Positions 35,081 to 44,539 of a stretch of DNA of 64,000 nucleotides are shown here, in pieces. How positions within the stretch are numbered: position 1 is the first letter of the stretch; every line of letters starts with the position of its first letter. Position numbers and translations under genes: made by a program. The notes beneath the pieces are model-generated. The model did no database searches and had not been told where the DNA came from. It was given only the letters and a program-made list of their open reading frames with translations. The DNA is from Chromatiaceae bacterium (GTDB taxonomy: Bacteria; Pseudomonadota; Gammaproteobacteria; Chromatiales; Chromatiaceae): contig JACKML010000006.1 of the NCBI GenBank assembly GCA_024235415.1, positions 62,001 through 126,000 of the forward strand. The letters run 5' to 3'.

Positions 35081-38000
35081 CGTGGTAACTCCACGACGAA
35101 GGTCGCGCCCTTCCCGGGGGTGCTGCTTGCCCACACGCGGCCGCCCATGCGCTCGACCGCCCGGCGCACGATCGCCAGTCCGACACCTGTCCCCGGGTAG
35201 TCTTCGGCGCGTTGCAGGCGCTGAAAGATATTGAAGATCCGCTCATGGAAGCGCATATCGAAGCCGATGCCGTTGTCCCTAACTTCGACAATGATAGTCT
35301 CGTTATTGGCTCGCCCAGTGATTTCGATGACCGGCGGCGTGCTGTCCCGGCTGAATTTCAGGGCGTTGTCGATGAGATTTCGAAACACTATGTCCAGTCC
35401 CTCCGCGTCGGCCAGTGCGATTAGCGGCTTCAGGGTCACCTTGACCGTGGCTCCATGTTCGGCAATTTCCCTGCTTCGAGCATCGATGGTCGACTCTACC
35501 AGGCGTCGGACATCAACCGCGCTGCCCTGCAGCGGGCGCCGTTCCATGCGCGAATAGGCGAGCAGGTCCTCGATCAGTTGACTCATCTGGGCGACCCCGT
35601 CGCGCACCCGGTGCAGAAACAGCTGGCCCTCTTCGTCCAGTTGTGTGCTGTGGTCCTCGATCAGCAGGCGGCTGTAGCCGTCGATGCCGCGCAACGGCGC
35701 CTTGAGGTCGTGTGAGACGGAATAGGTAAAGGTCTCCAGTTCCCTGTTGGCGGCGGCGAGTTCATGGGTACGCTGCTCGACCCGTTGCTCCAGTTCCTGG
35801 TTGAGCTGGTTGATCGCCTTCGTGGCACGCTTGCGCTCCGAGATATCGGTTACGAAGGCAAAATAGTAGGGTTCCTCATTCGGGTCGTCCTGCACGATGT
35901 GAGCGTATAGCTCGACCGGCACAATACTGCCGTCCTTGCGGATGTACTCCTTTTCGTAACGGACTGCGGTGCGTTGCCGTGTCAGCCGGTCCAGTGCCTC
36001 CGACTCGACTTGCCGCCACTTCTCCGGTGTCAGGTCATGGGCCCAGTCGATCTGTTCCAGTTCGTCGAGGGTGTAGCCGACGAGGTCGAGGAAGGCACGG
36101 TTGGCGCGTCCCAGGCGTCCATCGGAAAAGCCGACTGCAAGGGGTTGCGAAGAGCGCTCCACGAGGTCCGCGAGAAAGCTGGCCTCGCGCTGCTTGGCGG
36201 CCAAGGCACGTTCGGTCAGCTTCCGCTGGGTAATGTCCTGCACGGTGCCCACAGCCCTGACCGGACGGCCGTGGGCATTACGCACCCGGACGCCGCTGCC
36301 CGTGAGAACGCGCTCCTGGCCGTCGGGACGGCGGATGTTGAATTCCAGGTCGACCGGCGTGTCGTGGTCGAGTACGGCTTGCCAGTTCTGTTTCACAGCG
36401 ACGCGGTCTTCCGGTATGACCAGGTTCAGTACGGACTCCAGGCCCGGTTCGAACGTATCGGCGGACACCCCGTAAAGCCGGTAGGTCTCGTCCGACCAGG
36501 CCAGGGCGCCGCTGTTGAGGTCGATCTCCCAGCTGCCGATATGCGCCATCCGCTGTGAATCGGCCAGCAGGCGCTGCTGCCTCTGCAGCATTGCCTGCGC
36601 CTCGGCGCGCTCGCTGATGTCGCGGATCACTGCAATGATCTGGGGTCCACCGGGCAGCAGCGACAGACGGGCCTCGAAATATCGCTGAGTGCCGTGCATA
36701 TCCAGGGTGTACTCGAACGTTCGCAAACCTTCCCCTTCGCGGAGCGCTGCTAATTCATGTGCAAACTGTTTGCCCAGCTCATCTGGCAGGACGGCTTGCA
36801 TATGCTGTCCGAGAAATGTCTCCGGCGGCAGGTACAGATCGTCCCGCCTTGCGCGGTAGTCTCGGATGGTGCCGTCCGAATCCATCAGGAAAAACAGGTC
36901 CGGCAGGGCCTGGAAGACCGTATCCAGCACCAGTCGGCCCTGCTGCGCCTGTTCCTCAGCCTGTTTGCGATCGGTAATGTCCTGTGCCGTACCCCAGGCG
37001 CGCCTGGGCTGGCCATCCGCGTCGCATTCCAGAGTGCCTCGGCCGTTGATGATCCGGGCCTGTCCATCCGGCCGTACGACGTGAAGTTCCAGATCGCCGG
37101 GTGCCTGTCCGGCGATCAGCCCATCGATCCAGTCGTGCAGGGCGGGCCGATCGTCCGGATGGATCAGATCGAAGAAATTCGGCATGGTGTTTTCAAACGT
37201 GTCCGGATCCACGCCATAGATCCGATATGTCTCATCCGACCAGGTCCTTACGCCGCTCGCCAGGTCGATCTCCCAGCTGCCGATACGCGCGATCCGCTGC
37301 GAATCGGCCAGCATCTGGCGCTGCTTTTGCAGTTGCAGATCGGCTTTCCTGCGCTCGGTGATGTCGCGTGCGACGCCGACCACGCCGAGCAGACCGCCAT
37401 CTGCGGCGTAGACCGGCGCCCTGGTCATTTCCAGCAGTTCCTGGTGACCGTCGCTGGCAAAGGTCACGGTCTCCTCGGTTGTCCTCGGGCGACCTGCTGC
37501 GATGGCGGCAAGATCGTCCCTGCGAAACCCGACGGCCAGCTCCGCGCCGACGAAGTCAGCGTCACACCTGCCGATGATTAATTCTTCGCTGGCGCCAAAG
37601 AACGCCTCGAAACGCGCGTTGCACGCGAGGTAGGCGCCGTGCGGGTCCTTCAGCCAGATGAGGTCCGGGATGGTGTCGAGCAATGCATCCAGCCGCGCCC
37701 GGCTGTCACGCAACTCGGCTGCAGATTCACGCAGGCGAAGGTGACCGCGGGTTAGAAGAAACGTCATCAGCGCGAGGGTCACCGACAGGCCGGCGCCGGC
37801 CGCCCGGATCAACGTGAGGTTCCCGCCGCGTTCAAACGCCGCCCAACCCGCGGTGGGCAAGGCAGCCAATTGCCAACTGCCGCCGGGCAGGCTCACGGTG
37901 GTGGTGACCGGGTCCTGCGAGAACAGTGCCGGGTCACCGTAAAAAGCGTTGCCTTTGGCCCCGGTACCGTCGGTACCACGCAGCGCGAGGGTTAGGCCGC

Positions 38001-38637
38001 CGCTTCTGCCTGCACTGTCCAGGCCAGCCGCGTGGTACAGCCTGTCGACATCCAGCACCGCTGATACCAGTCCCCAGACCCGGCGTGGTTGCCCTGCCTG
38101 GTCGGGTGCGACGAACACCGGCTCGCGCACGATCAGCCCTGTCCCTCCCTGCACCAGCGTCAATGGGCCTGCGAGCACCGCACCGCCGGTTTCGACTGCT
38201 TTCAACGCGGCGTCGCGCTGCCCGACGTGAGTGCGGTAGTCGAGGCCGATGGCCGCCTCGTTGCCTTCAACCGGGTACATCAGGCGGATCACCATGTCCG
38301 GGGCGCCGGCGATGTTGCGCAGTGACCGTCGCTCGCCGACCAGGCCCTGCGCGATCCGTGCGAAGCCTGCCTGGTCAATGTCCGGTTGTGCCGCGATGAC
38401 CGCGGTGAGACCCTTGATTGCCAGCAGGTTTCCGTTGATCTCGGACTCCAGGCGGGCACGAATCTGTCCCAGTTCGCCGATCACCCGGACCCGCGCCTGG
38501 TCTCGCAGGCTGAGCTTCTGAAATGATTCGAGCACCAGTTCGCCGGCGATTACGACCGCGGCGGCAATGATGGCGAAAATCCAGGGATGCCATTGCCGGG
38601 ATGCTGGGGGCGTGCTGATCGGCATTGTCTCAACCAT
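35077..38637 (-). CDS. CHASE-domain multi-PAS sensor histidine kinase
   Basis: A membrane kinase of 1186 residues. Helix 1 (about 18-38) and helix 2 (about 285-305) flank a periplasmic CHASE-type sensor. Five PAS domains follow (about 320-930). The second and fourth are strikingly alike (both contain IGSWEIDL and WSDETYR.YGV), indicating internal duplication. A coiled coil leads to the HisKA box YSVSHDLKAPLRG (about 976) and an ATPase domain with NLIDNALKFS, NGIGFD and GTGVGLAIV. No receiver is attached; the overlapping regulator gene supplies it. Confidence 0.93.
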   Translation of the reverse strand: MVETMPISTPPASRQWHPWIFAIIAAAVVIAGELVLESFQKLSLRDQARVRVIGELGQIRARLESEINGNLLAIKGLTAVIAAQPDIDQAGFARIAQGLVGERRSLRNIAGAPDMVIRLMYPVEGNEAAIGLDYRTHVGQRDAALKAVETGGAVLAGPLTLVQGGTGLIVREPVFVAPDQAGQPRRVWGLVSAVLDVDRLYHAAGLDSAGRSGGLTLALRGTDGTGAKGNAFYGDPALFSQDPVTTTVSLPGGSWQLAALPTAGWAAFERGGNLTLIRAAGAGLSVTLALMTFLLTRGHLRLRESAAELRDSRARLDALLDTIPDLIWLKDPHGAYLACNARFEAFFGASEELIIGRCDADFVGAELAVGFRRDDLAAIAAGRPRTTEETVTFASDGHQELLEMTRAPVYAADGGLLGVVGVARDITERRKADLQLQKQRQMLADSQRIARIGSWEIDLASGVRTWSDETYRIYGVDPDTFENTMPNFFDLIHPDDRPALHDWIDGLIAGQAPGDLELHVVRPDGQARIINGRGTLECDADGQPRRAWGTAQDITDRKQAEEQAQQGRLVLDTVFQALPDLFFLMDSDGTIRDYRARRDDLYLPPETFLGQHMQAVLPDELGKQFAHELAALREGEGLRTFEYTLDMHGTQRYFEARLSLLPGGPQIIAVIRDISERAEAQAMLQRQQRLLADSQRMAHIGSWEIDLNSGALAWSDETYRLYGVSADTFEPGLESVLNLVIPEDRVAVKQNWQAVLDHDTPVDLEFNIRRPDGQERVLTGSGVRVRNAHGRPVRAVGTVQDITQRKLTERALAAKQREASFLADLVERSSQPLAVGFSDGRLGRANRAFLDLVGYTLDELEQIDWAHDLTPEKWRQVESEALDRLTRQRTAVRYEKEYIRKDGSIVPVELYAHIVQDDPNEEPYYFAFVTDISERKRATKAINQLNQELEQRVEQRTHELAAANRELETFTYSVSHDLKAPLRGIDGYSRLLIEDHSTQLDEEGQLFLHRVRDGVAQMSQLIEDLLAYSRMERRPLQGSAVDVRRLVESTIDARSREIAEHGATVKVTLKPLIALADAEGLDIVFRNLIDNALKFSRDSTPPVIEITGRANNETIIVEVRDNGIGFDMRFHERIFNIFQRLQRAEDYPGTGVGLAIVRRAVERMGGRVWASSTPGKGATFVVELPR

Positions 38638-38789
38638 GAGTGCCCGTTTCCGGGCATGAACGATTCAACATTGGACCGACTCTAGGTCAACCGGCCCCGA
38701 ACGGTCAAAAATGCAGGTTTGCCTGCGTCCGGCAGAACCTGCCGTACGCGGTGTAGAATCGCGCTTCCCCAGCACCAGCACGAAGTTCA
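38638..38789 (+). promoter_or_regulatory. Divergent region before parC
   Basis: This 152-nt gap separates the divergent kinase and parC genes. It holds a TAGAAT -10-like hexamer (38754-38759) about 30 nt before parC, and a small GGCAG-AAC-CTGCC inverted repeat just upstream. No good -35 is seen at the right spacing. Confidence 0.35.
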
Positions 38790-41042
38790 ATGGACCAGGA
38801 ACCGCAGTACAACGCCGAAGGCATAGAGCAGCTGCCGCTGCACCGCTTTACCGAAAAGGCCTACCTCGACTATTCCATGTACGTGATTCTGGACCGGGCG
38901 CTGCCGTATATCGGCGACGGCCTCAAGCCAGTGCAGCGGCGCATCGTCTATGCGATGTCCGAACTTGGGCTGTCGGCGGCCTCCAAGCATAAGAAATCGG
39001 CGCGCACCGTCGGCGACGTGCTCGGCAAGTTCCATCCGCACGGCGACAGCGCGTGCTACGAGGCGATGGTGTTGATGGCGCAGGATTTCTCCTACCGCTA
39101 TCCGCTGATCGATGGACAGGGTAACTGGGGTTCGGCGGATGACCCCAAATCGTTCGCTGCGATGCGTTACACCGAGGCCAGGCTGACGCCCTATGCGCAG
39201 GTCCTGTTGTCCGAGTTGGGTCAGGGAACCGTCGAGTGGCTGCCCAATTTCGACGGCACACTGAAAGAGCCGGCGATGCTGCCGGCGCGTCTGCCCAACG
39301 TGTTGCTCAACGGCGCGACCGGCATCGCTGTGGGTATGGCCACTGACATACCGCCGCACAACCTGCGCGAGGTGGCTGCGGCCTGTATCCACCTGATTGA
39401 AAACCCCGACGCGACACTGGCTGACCTTTGCGAGCATGTGCCGGGCCCCGATTTCCCCACTGAGGCCGAGATCGTCACGCCGCGTACAGAGCTGCGCAAG
39501 ATCTATGAATCGGGCGGTGGTTCGCTGCGCCTGCGCGCGCGCTGGCACAAGGACCAGGGGGCCATCGTGTTGACCGCGTTACCGTATCAGGTATCGGGTG
39601 CACGCGTGCTGGAGCAGATCGCGGCGCAGATGCAGGCCAAGAAGCTACCGTGGATCGAGGATCTGCGTGACGAATCCGACCACGAGAACCCGACGCGCCT
39701 GGTGATCGTGCCGCGTTCCAACCGGGTCGATGTCGAGCGCGTGATGCTGCACCTGTTCGCCACCACCGATCTCGAACGCAGCTACCGCGTCAATCTCAAC
39801 ATGATCGGCCTCGACGGTCGCCCGCAGGTCAAGGACCTGCGCGGCATCCTGGCTGAGTGGCTCGTGTTTCGTTTCGAGACGGTGCGTCGCCGCTTGCAGT
39901 ACCGCCTCGACAAGGTGCTGGAAAGATTGCACCTGTTGGAAGGTCTGCTGGTCGCCTTCCTCAACCTCGACGAGGTGATCCGCATCATCCGCAGTGAGGA
40001 CGAGCCCAGGCCGGTGCTGATGGCGCGCTTCGAGCTGACCGAGTTGCAGGCCGACTACATCCTCGATACCAAGCTGCGTCAGCTGGCACGACTGGAGGAG
40101 ATGAAAATCCGCGCCGAGCAGGAGGCGCTGAGCAAAGAACGCGACGACCTGGAGAAGACCCTCGGTTCGAAGCAGCGGATGAAGACACTGATCCGTCGCG
40201 AGTTGACCGAGGATGCCGAGAAGTATGGCGACGAGCGGCGTTCGCCACTGGTCGAACGCGAGGCCGCCGAGGCGATGGACGAGGCCGAGCTGACCCCCAG
40301 CGAGCCGCTGACCGTGGTGTTGTCGGACAAGGGATGGGTGCGTGCCGCCAAGGGGTACGATGTCAACGCCGCCGAGCTCAGTTACAAGGCAGGCGACGCC
40401 TTCCGCCAGGCAGTCAGGCTGCGCAGCAACCAGCAGGTGGTGTTCCTCGACTCGGCCGGACGCAGTTACTCACTGGCCGCTCACACCCTGCCGTCGGCAC
40501 GTGGCCAGGGTGAACCGCTCACTGGCCGTTTCAATCCACCGGCCGGGCAGTCTTTTGTCGCTGTGCTCGGCGGAGAGCCGGACCAGTGGTGGCTGCTGGC
40601 CTCGGACGCGGGTTACGGCTTCCGCGTTCAGGCGAAGCACCTGCTGGCCAACAAGAAGGCTGGCAAGGCGGCGCTGAGTCTGCCGCCTGGCGCCAGGGTC
40701 CTGCGGCCCAGCCCGATCACCGATGCCGATACCGATCGCCTGGTCGCGGTTACCAGCGACGGCCGCATGCTGGTGATCCCGGCCAATGACCTGCCCGAAC
40801 TGACGCGTGGCAAGGGCAACAAGATCATCGGTATCCCGCCGAAGGCGGTCGCCGATCGTACCGAGTACGTGATCGATATCCTGGCGGTACCCGACGGTGG
40901 CAAGGTCCGCCTGAACTCGGGCAAACGTTATCTCAACCTGCGTGCCGCCGACCTCAATGCCTACGAAGGCGAGCGTGGCCGGCGCGGCAACAAGCTGCCG
41001 CGCGGGTTCCAGAAAGTCGATGGCGTCGAGCTGGATCAATGA
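38790..41042 (+). CDS. parC: DNA topoisomerase IV subunit A
   Basis: ParC is the DNA-cleaving subunit of topoisomerase IV. The 750-residue protein has the start of the breakage domain in YSMYVILDRALPYIGDGLKPVQRR. The quinolone-pocket helix is near HPHGDSACYEAMVLMAQ, and the catalytic tyrosine in AMRYTEARL (about 123). The pocket serine is retained at GDSACYE. A coiled-coil gate region (about 400-480) and a beta-pinwheel C-terminus with repeated GRMLVIPANDLPE-like blades complete it. The length and missing GyrA box favour ParC over GyrA. Confidence 0.96.
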   Translation: MDQEPQYNAEGIEQLPLHRFTEKAYLDYSMYVILDRALPYIGDGLKPVQRRIVYAMSELGLSAASKHKKSARTVGDVLGKFHPHGDSACYEAMVLMAQDFSYRYPLIDGQGNWGSADDPKSFAAMRYTEARLTPYAQVLLSELGQGTVEWLPNFDGTLKEPAMLPARLPNVLLNGATGIAVGMATDIPPHNLREVAAACIHLIENPDATLADLCEHVPGPDFPTEAEIVTPRTELRKIYESGGGSLRLRARWHKDQGAIVLTALPYQVSGARVLEQIAAQMQAKKLPWIEDLRDESDHENPTRLVIVPRSNRVDVERVMLHLFATTDLERSYRVNLNMIGLDGRPQVKDLRGILAEWLVFRFETVRRRLQYRLDKVLERLHLLEGLLVAFLNLDEVIRIIRSEDEPRPVLMARFELTELQADYILDTKLRQLARLEEMKIRAEQEALSKERDDLEKTLGSKQRMKTLIRRELTEDAEKYGDERRSPLVEREAAEAMDEAELTPSEPLTVVLSDKGWVRAAKGYDVNAAELSYKAGDAFRQAVRLRSNQQVVFLDSAGRSYSLAAHTLPSARGQGEPLTGRFNPPAGQSFVAVLGGEPDQWWLLASDAGYGFRVQAKHLLANKKAGKAALSLPPGARVLRPSPITDADTDRLVAVTSDGRMLVIPANDLPELTRGKGNKIIGIPPKAVADRTEYVIDILAVPDGGKVRLNSGKRYLNLRAADLNAYEGERGRRGNKLPRGFQKVDGVELDQ

Positions 41043-41090
41043 GCCGGCGCGACCATCTGCATCAACCACGATAAACCGGGAACACCAAGC

Positions 41091-41579
41091 ATGATCAAGA
41101 AAAATTCCTTGCGCGCGATCTGCGCCGCCACGCTGGCTGGCGTCTTTCTCGCCGGTTGCTCCGGCTCGACCGAGGACGTGCGGGTCACACTGTGCAAGAA
41201 CCTGACCCAGTCACTGTTGCCCATGGCGCAGTCGATCGAGTGGACCGGCAACGAAAACACCTTCAAGCGCCCGGAGTTCGCCATCACCGGCCTGAGCTTT
41301 GATGTGGTCAACAAGGATGGCGGACGCAGCAGTGGGCGTTCGGCCTGTCACTACGCCTACGAGACGCTGGATGAGACGGCGGTGACACTGGCCAATCCGC
41401 TCACCGCGTACGCCAACCTGCCGTTCGCGATGACGATCGACGGCCGCGCGTTGTCGGACGCGGAGTTGCTAACCCTGGTCAACGAGGAACAGAAGCGGCT
41501 GGGCCGCAAGGTCATCGGCTCGATGGAGCAGGGTGCACGCGACATGGCGGACAGGGTACGCGCCGGGATCGGCCAATAG
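41091..41579 (+). CDS. Small lipoprotein of unknown function
   Basis: The 162-residue protein has a lipoprotein signal with the lipobox LAGC (cysteine at about residue 23). The mature domain contains two further cysteines (VTLCKNL, SACHYAY) that could pair in the periplasm, and an acidic-amphipathic C-terminal helix. I do not recognise the family with certainty. It follows parC by 48 nt and converges on the ABC permease gene, leaving 19 nt. Confidence 0.75.
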   Translation: MIKKNSLRAICAATLAGVFLAGCSGSTEDVRVTLCKNLTQSLLPMAQSIEWTGNENTFKRPEFAITGLSFDVVNKDGGRSSGRSACHYAYETLDETAVTLANPLTAYANLPFAMTIDGRALSDAELLTLVNEEQKRLGRKVIGSMEQGARDMADRVRAGIGQ

Positions 41580-41598
41580 GCTCCTGCCGGTATGTGCG

Positions 41599-42615
41599 TT
41601 ATTGCCAGCGGAATGCCCTGGCCGACAGTGTGAGCAGCACGGCGCCGAGTGCGAGCAGGATACCGATATCGAACGCGACGTCCCGCAGTCCGGCGCCATC
41701 GAGCATCACGCGCCGCGCCGCATCCACCATGTGGGTCAGTGGCAGCAGTTCGGCGATACGCTGGGCCCACACGTTGGTGCCCTCGAGCGAGAACCAGACA
41801 CCCGACAGGATCATCATCGGCCAGGACATCAGGTTGAGCATGCCATCGGCCAGTTCCTCGCTGCGTATGCGAGCTGACACGGTCAGGCCAAGGCTTACCA
41901 GCGCGATGGCGCCGGCCAGGAATACCAGGCCAAGGGTCAGGTAGGAACCACGCATCGGGAAGTCGAGAAGGGCATGGGTGCCGGCGAACACCAGCACGGT
42001 GACGCTGCTGACCACCAGCAGGCGCGAGATGATCTGCGCCACCAGGAACTCGCCGGCGGTCAGCGGCGTCGCGCGCAGCCGGCGCAGTACGCCGTTCTTG
42101 CGGTAGCGCACGATCACCCAGCCGACGCCCCACAGGCTGCTGAACATCACGTTCATCGCCAGTACGCCGGGCACCACCCAGTCGACATAGCGCACCGCAC
42201 GGCCACTCACGGCCTCGCGTTGCAGCGCTGCGGGTGCGTTCGACTGGCTCTGCCACAGCAGGCGCTCTGCAATATAGCCCTTCGCCGACAGCTCGTTGAC
42301 CCAGTAGCGCGGTGTTGCGCGTACGTCGAGCAGCAGGTCGATACGGTGGTGGCGTACCTTGTCGATCGCTGCCGCCTCGTTGTCCTGGGCGATGAACTGT
42401 ATGTGCGATGTTTGCAGGAACGCCGGTGCAGAATCCTGTGTCAGGGTGCCGAGGATACCTACCTTGTACAGGGCCTGGTCCGGGCTGCTGAAGATGAACG
42501 CGAACCCCAGCACCATGATCGCCGGCATCACAATGTTCCAGCCGAGGCCTGCCTTGTCGCGGTAGAACTCACGGTTGCGCGCCACCACCACCGCCAGGAT
42601 CCGTTTGAGGCTCAT
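41599..42615 (-). CDS. ABC-2 type exporter permease
   Basis: A 338-residue inner-membrane permease: one N-terminal helix (about 25-45), a large extracytoplasmic loop to about residue 165, then five more helices. The segment VVPGVLAMNVMFSSLWGVGWVIV and the later LPLTHMVDAARRVML are typical of ABC-2 exporters such as the YhhJ/NodJ group. Its start overlaps the ATPase stop by 4 nt. The cargo is not predictable; lipid, polysaccharide or drug export are all possible. Confidence 0.88.
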   Translation of the reverse strand: MSLKRILAVVVARNREFYRDKAGLGWNIVMPAIMVLGFAFIFSSPDQALYKVGILGTLTQDSAPAFLQTSHIQFIAQDNEAAAIDKVRHHRIDLLLDVRATPRYWVNELSAKGYIAERLLWQSQSNAPAALQREAVSGRAVRYVDWVVPGVLAMNVMFSSLWGVGWVIVRYRKNGVLRRLRATPLTAGEFLVAQIISRLLVVSSVTVLVFAGTHALLDFPMRGSYLTLGLVFLAGAIALVSLGLTVSARIRSEELADGMLNLMSWPMMILSGVWFSLEGTNVWAQRIAELLPLTHMVDAARRVMLDGAGLRDVAFDIGILLALGAVLLTLSARAFRWQ

Positions 42616-43493
42616 GATTCGCGCAATCCATGTCCGGTGAGCTTGAGAAACAGGTCATCAAGCGTCGGGGTGCTGATCGACAGCTCGTCCAGCGCGACCG
42701 CCAATTGGCGCAGTTGCGCCAGTGCCTGGTCGATGTCGTCTGTCGCGGCCACCGCATCGTCGCCGCGCACCTCGAAACCGGGCGGCAGTTGGCCCGGGTC
42801 GGGCAGGGTTGCCAGGGGTACACGCACCAGGGCGCGCGGAAAATGCTGAGTCAGCAGGCGCTGCGGCTTGCCCCGTTCGATGATCCGGCCCTGGTCGATC
42901 ACTGCGATCTCGTCACACAGCACGCTGGCCTCCTCCATGTAGTGCGTGGTCATCAGCACGGTCTTGCCTTCTTTCTTCACGCCCTCGACCAGATGCCAGA
43001 AATTCCGCCGCGATTGCGGGTCGAGGCCGGTCGTCGGTTCGTCGAGGAACACCAGGTCCGGGTCGTTGACCAGTGCGATTGCCAGCAGCAGCCTCTGGCG
43101 TTGCCCACCTGACAGGCCGGCGGTATCGCGGTCCAGCAGCTCGCCGAGATTGCACAGTGTGACCAGTTCGGCCATCGGGCGGTGGCGTGGATAGAAACTC
43201 GCAAACAGCTGCAGCGCCTCGCGCACGGTCTGGAAGTCCTGCAGCGCGGTGTGCTGGAACTGGATGCCGACCACAGCACGGTAGCTGTCATCGCGTGGAG
43301 CGCCCCGGTAAAGGACGCGTCCGGCATCGGCGCTGGTGATGCCTTCGAGTATCTCGAGCGTGGTGGTCTTGCCGGCGCCGTTCGGACCGAGCAGACCGAA
43401 ACAACTGCCTTCGGCCACCTCGAAGCTGATGCCGTCCACGGCGCGTACGCCGGGATAGGTCTTGACCAGATTTTCCACCTGCAGCAATGGCAT
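42612..43493 (-). CDS. ABC exporter ATP-binding protein
   Basis: This 293-residue ATPase energises the adjoining ABC-2 permease. Walker A is GPNGAGKTT (about residues 38-46), the signature is LSGGQRQRLLLA (about 136), and Walker B with catalytic Glu is LVFLDEPTTGLDP (about 155). The H-loop histidine is in LMTTHYMEEA. A C-terminal extension of about 80 residues has no assigned role. Translational coupling to the permease is indicated by a 4-nt overlap. Confidence 0.93.
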   Translation of the reverse strand: MPLLQVENLVKTYPGVRAVDGISFEVAEGSCFGLLGPNGAGKTTTLEILEGITSADAGRVLYRGAPRDDSYRAVVGIQFQHTALQDFQTVREALQLFASFYPRHRPMAELVTLCNLGELLDRDTAGLSGGQRQRLLLAIALVNDPDLVFLDEPTTGLDPQSRRNFWHLVEGVKKEGKTVLMTTHYMEEASVLCDEIAVIDQGRIIERGKPQRLLTQHFPRALVRVPLATLPDPGQLPPGFEVRGDDAVAATDDIDQALAQLRQLAVALDELSISTPTLDDLFLKLTGHGLRES

Positions 43494-43602
43494 GACTTGA
43501 AACGACCCATGGCGTGACCGGTCGCCGGCGACAATGCCGGCAGCACCCCGGTTGGCGCGGCAGAAGTGCCACAGGATAACCCCAGGGGCGGGGTTTTGGG
43601 CG

Positions 43603-43636
43603 GTTTCAGTTTCGTTTCATGTTCCGGTCGTAGGCT
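43603..43636 (+). promoter_or_regulatory. Predicted response-regulator operator and promoter of the b561 operon
   Basis: Two GTTTCA hexamers (43603-43608 and 43614-43619) lie 11 bp apart start to start, the spacing expected for OmpR/PhoB-type regulators. A TAGGCT -10-like hexamer follows at 43631-43636, with the repeats occupying the -35 position. A similar arrangement precedes the EF-hand gene at 46574. The link to the regulator at 44540 is inferred. Confidence 0.5.
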
Positions 43637-43677
43637 CCCGGGCATCGAATCTGCTTTACGGAGAAACCGGAGGTTCT

Positions 43678-44211
43678 ATGGTGGCGGAAAATCAGAAGGT
43701 ACTGGTCTGGGACCCCTTCGTGAGGGTGTTTCACTGGTCATTGGTGTTGACTTACCTGGTTGCCTGGGTAAGCGCGGAGGAATGGGCGTCGCTGCACGAA
43801 CAGGCCGGCTATTTCATCCTGGTACTGATCGGGCTGCGCGTGGTTTGGGGTGTGATCGGCACGCGGCACGCGCAGTTTCGTGACTTTGTCTACGGAAGGG
43901 CGACGACCATCGGATACCTGAAGTCGCTCAAGGCAGGTACGCCCCGTCACTATCTCGGGCACAACCCGGCCGGCGGGTGGATGGTGATTGTGCTGCTGCT
44001 GAGTCTGGTTGTGGCAGGCGTTAGCGGTATCCTTATCGGTGACACTGAACACGGCCTGTGGAAAGAGATCCACGAGGCCAGCGCGAACCTGACGTTGCTG
44101 CTGGTCGTGGTGCACATAAGCGGCGTGATCGCTGCCAGCCTGATGCATGGTGAAAACCTGGTAAGGGCGATGCTGACAGGGCGCAAAATGCGGAGAAGTG
44201 AAGATGTCTGA
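43678..44211 (+). CDS. Membrane-bound cytochrome b561
   Basis: A 177-residue integral membrane diheme cytochrome b. Four helices are evident (about 18-35, 42-62, 98-118, 138-160). The histidines expected for heme b occur in VFHWSLV, LHEQAGY and VVHISGV. The ATG at 43678 has a GGAG site upstream, so a longer in-frame start at 43534 is rejected. It is first in an operon with a PepSY protein and a two-component system, and probably delivers electrons from quinol to a periplasmic partner. Confidence 0.9.
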   Translation: MVAENQKVLVWDPFVRVFHWSLVLTYLVAWVSAEEWASLHEQAGYFILVLIGLRVVWGVIGTRHAQFRDFVYGRATTIGYLKSLKAGTPRHYLGHNPAGGWMVIVLLLSLVVAGVSGILIGDTEHGLWKEIHEASANLTLLLVVVHISGVIAASLMHGENLVRAMLTGRKMRRSEDV

Positions 44212-44536
44212 GACAAACGGTATTCGTCTTTCCTGGGTATTCGTGGCGGTGGCACTGATCTCCGGTGCCGCGCTGCTGTACGACGTCGCACCGGCAGGTG
44301 CCTCGGATGACCACGATGAGGCGCGCGAACTCATGGCCAGCGGCGAGGTCATGCCGCTGGCCGATCTGCTGGCCCGGCCTGAACTTGAAGGCCTGCGCGT
44401 GCTGGAGGCGGACCTCGAACGCGAACATGGTCGGATGGTGTACGAGCTCGAACTGCTCGATCCGACAGGGCGGGTCGACAAGCGTTACTACGACGCCACC
44501 AGTGGAGAGCCGCTGGGCGCGCGCCTGGAGGACTGA
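44204..44536 (+). CDS. Exported PepSY-domain protein
   Basis: A 110-residue protein with an N-terminal signal or anchor helix (about 9-29) and one PepSY domain (about 35-108), seen in VLEADLEREHGRMVYELELLD and the DATSGEPL turn. PepSY domains are small extracytoplasmic modules that often accompany redox or metal-responsive systems. The ATG at 44204 sits 5 nt after GGAGAAG and overlaps the b561 gene by 8 nt. It is likely an accessory of the cytochrome or of the sensor kinase downstream. Confidence 0.87.
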   Translation: MSETNGIRLSWVFVAVALISGAALLYDVAPAGASDDHDEARELMASGEVMPLADLLARPELEGLRVLEADLEREHGRMVYELELLDPTGRVDKRYYDATSGEPLGARLED

Positions 44537-44539
44537 TCA

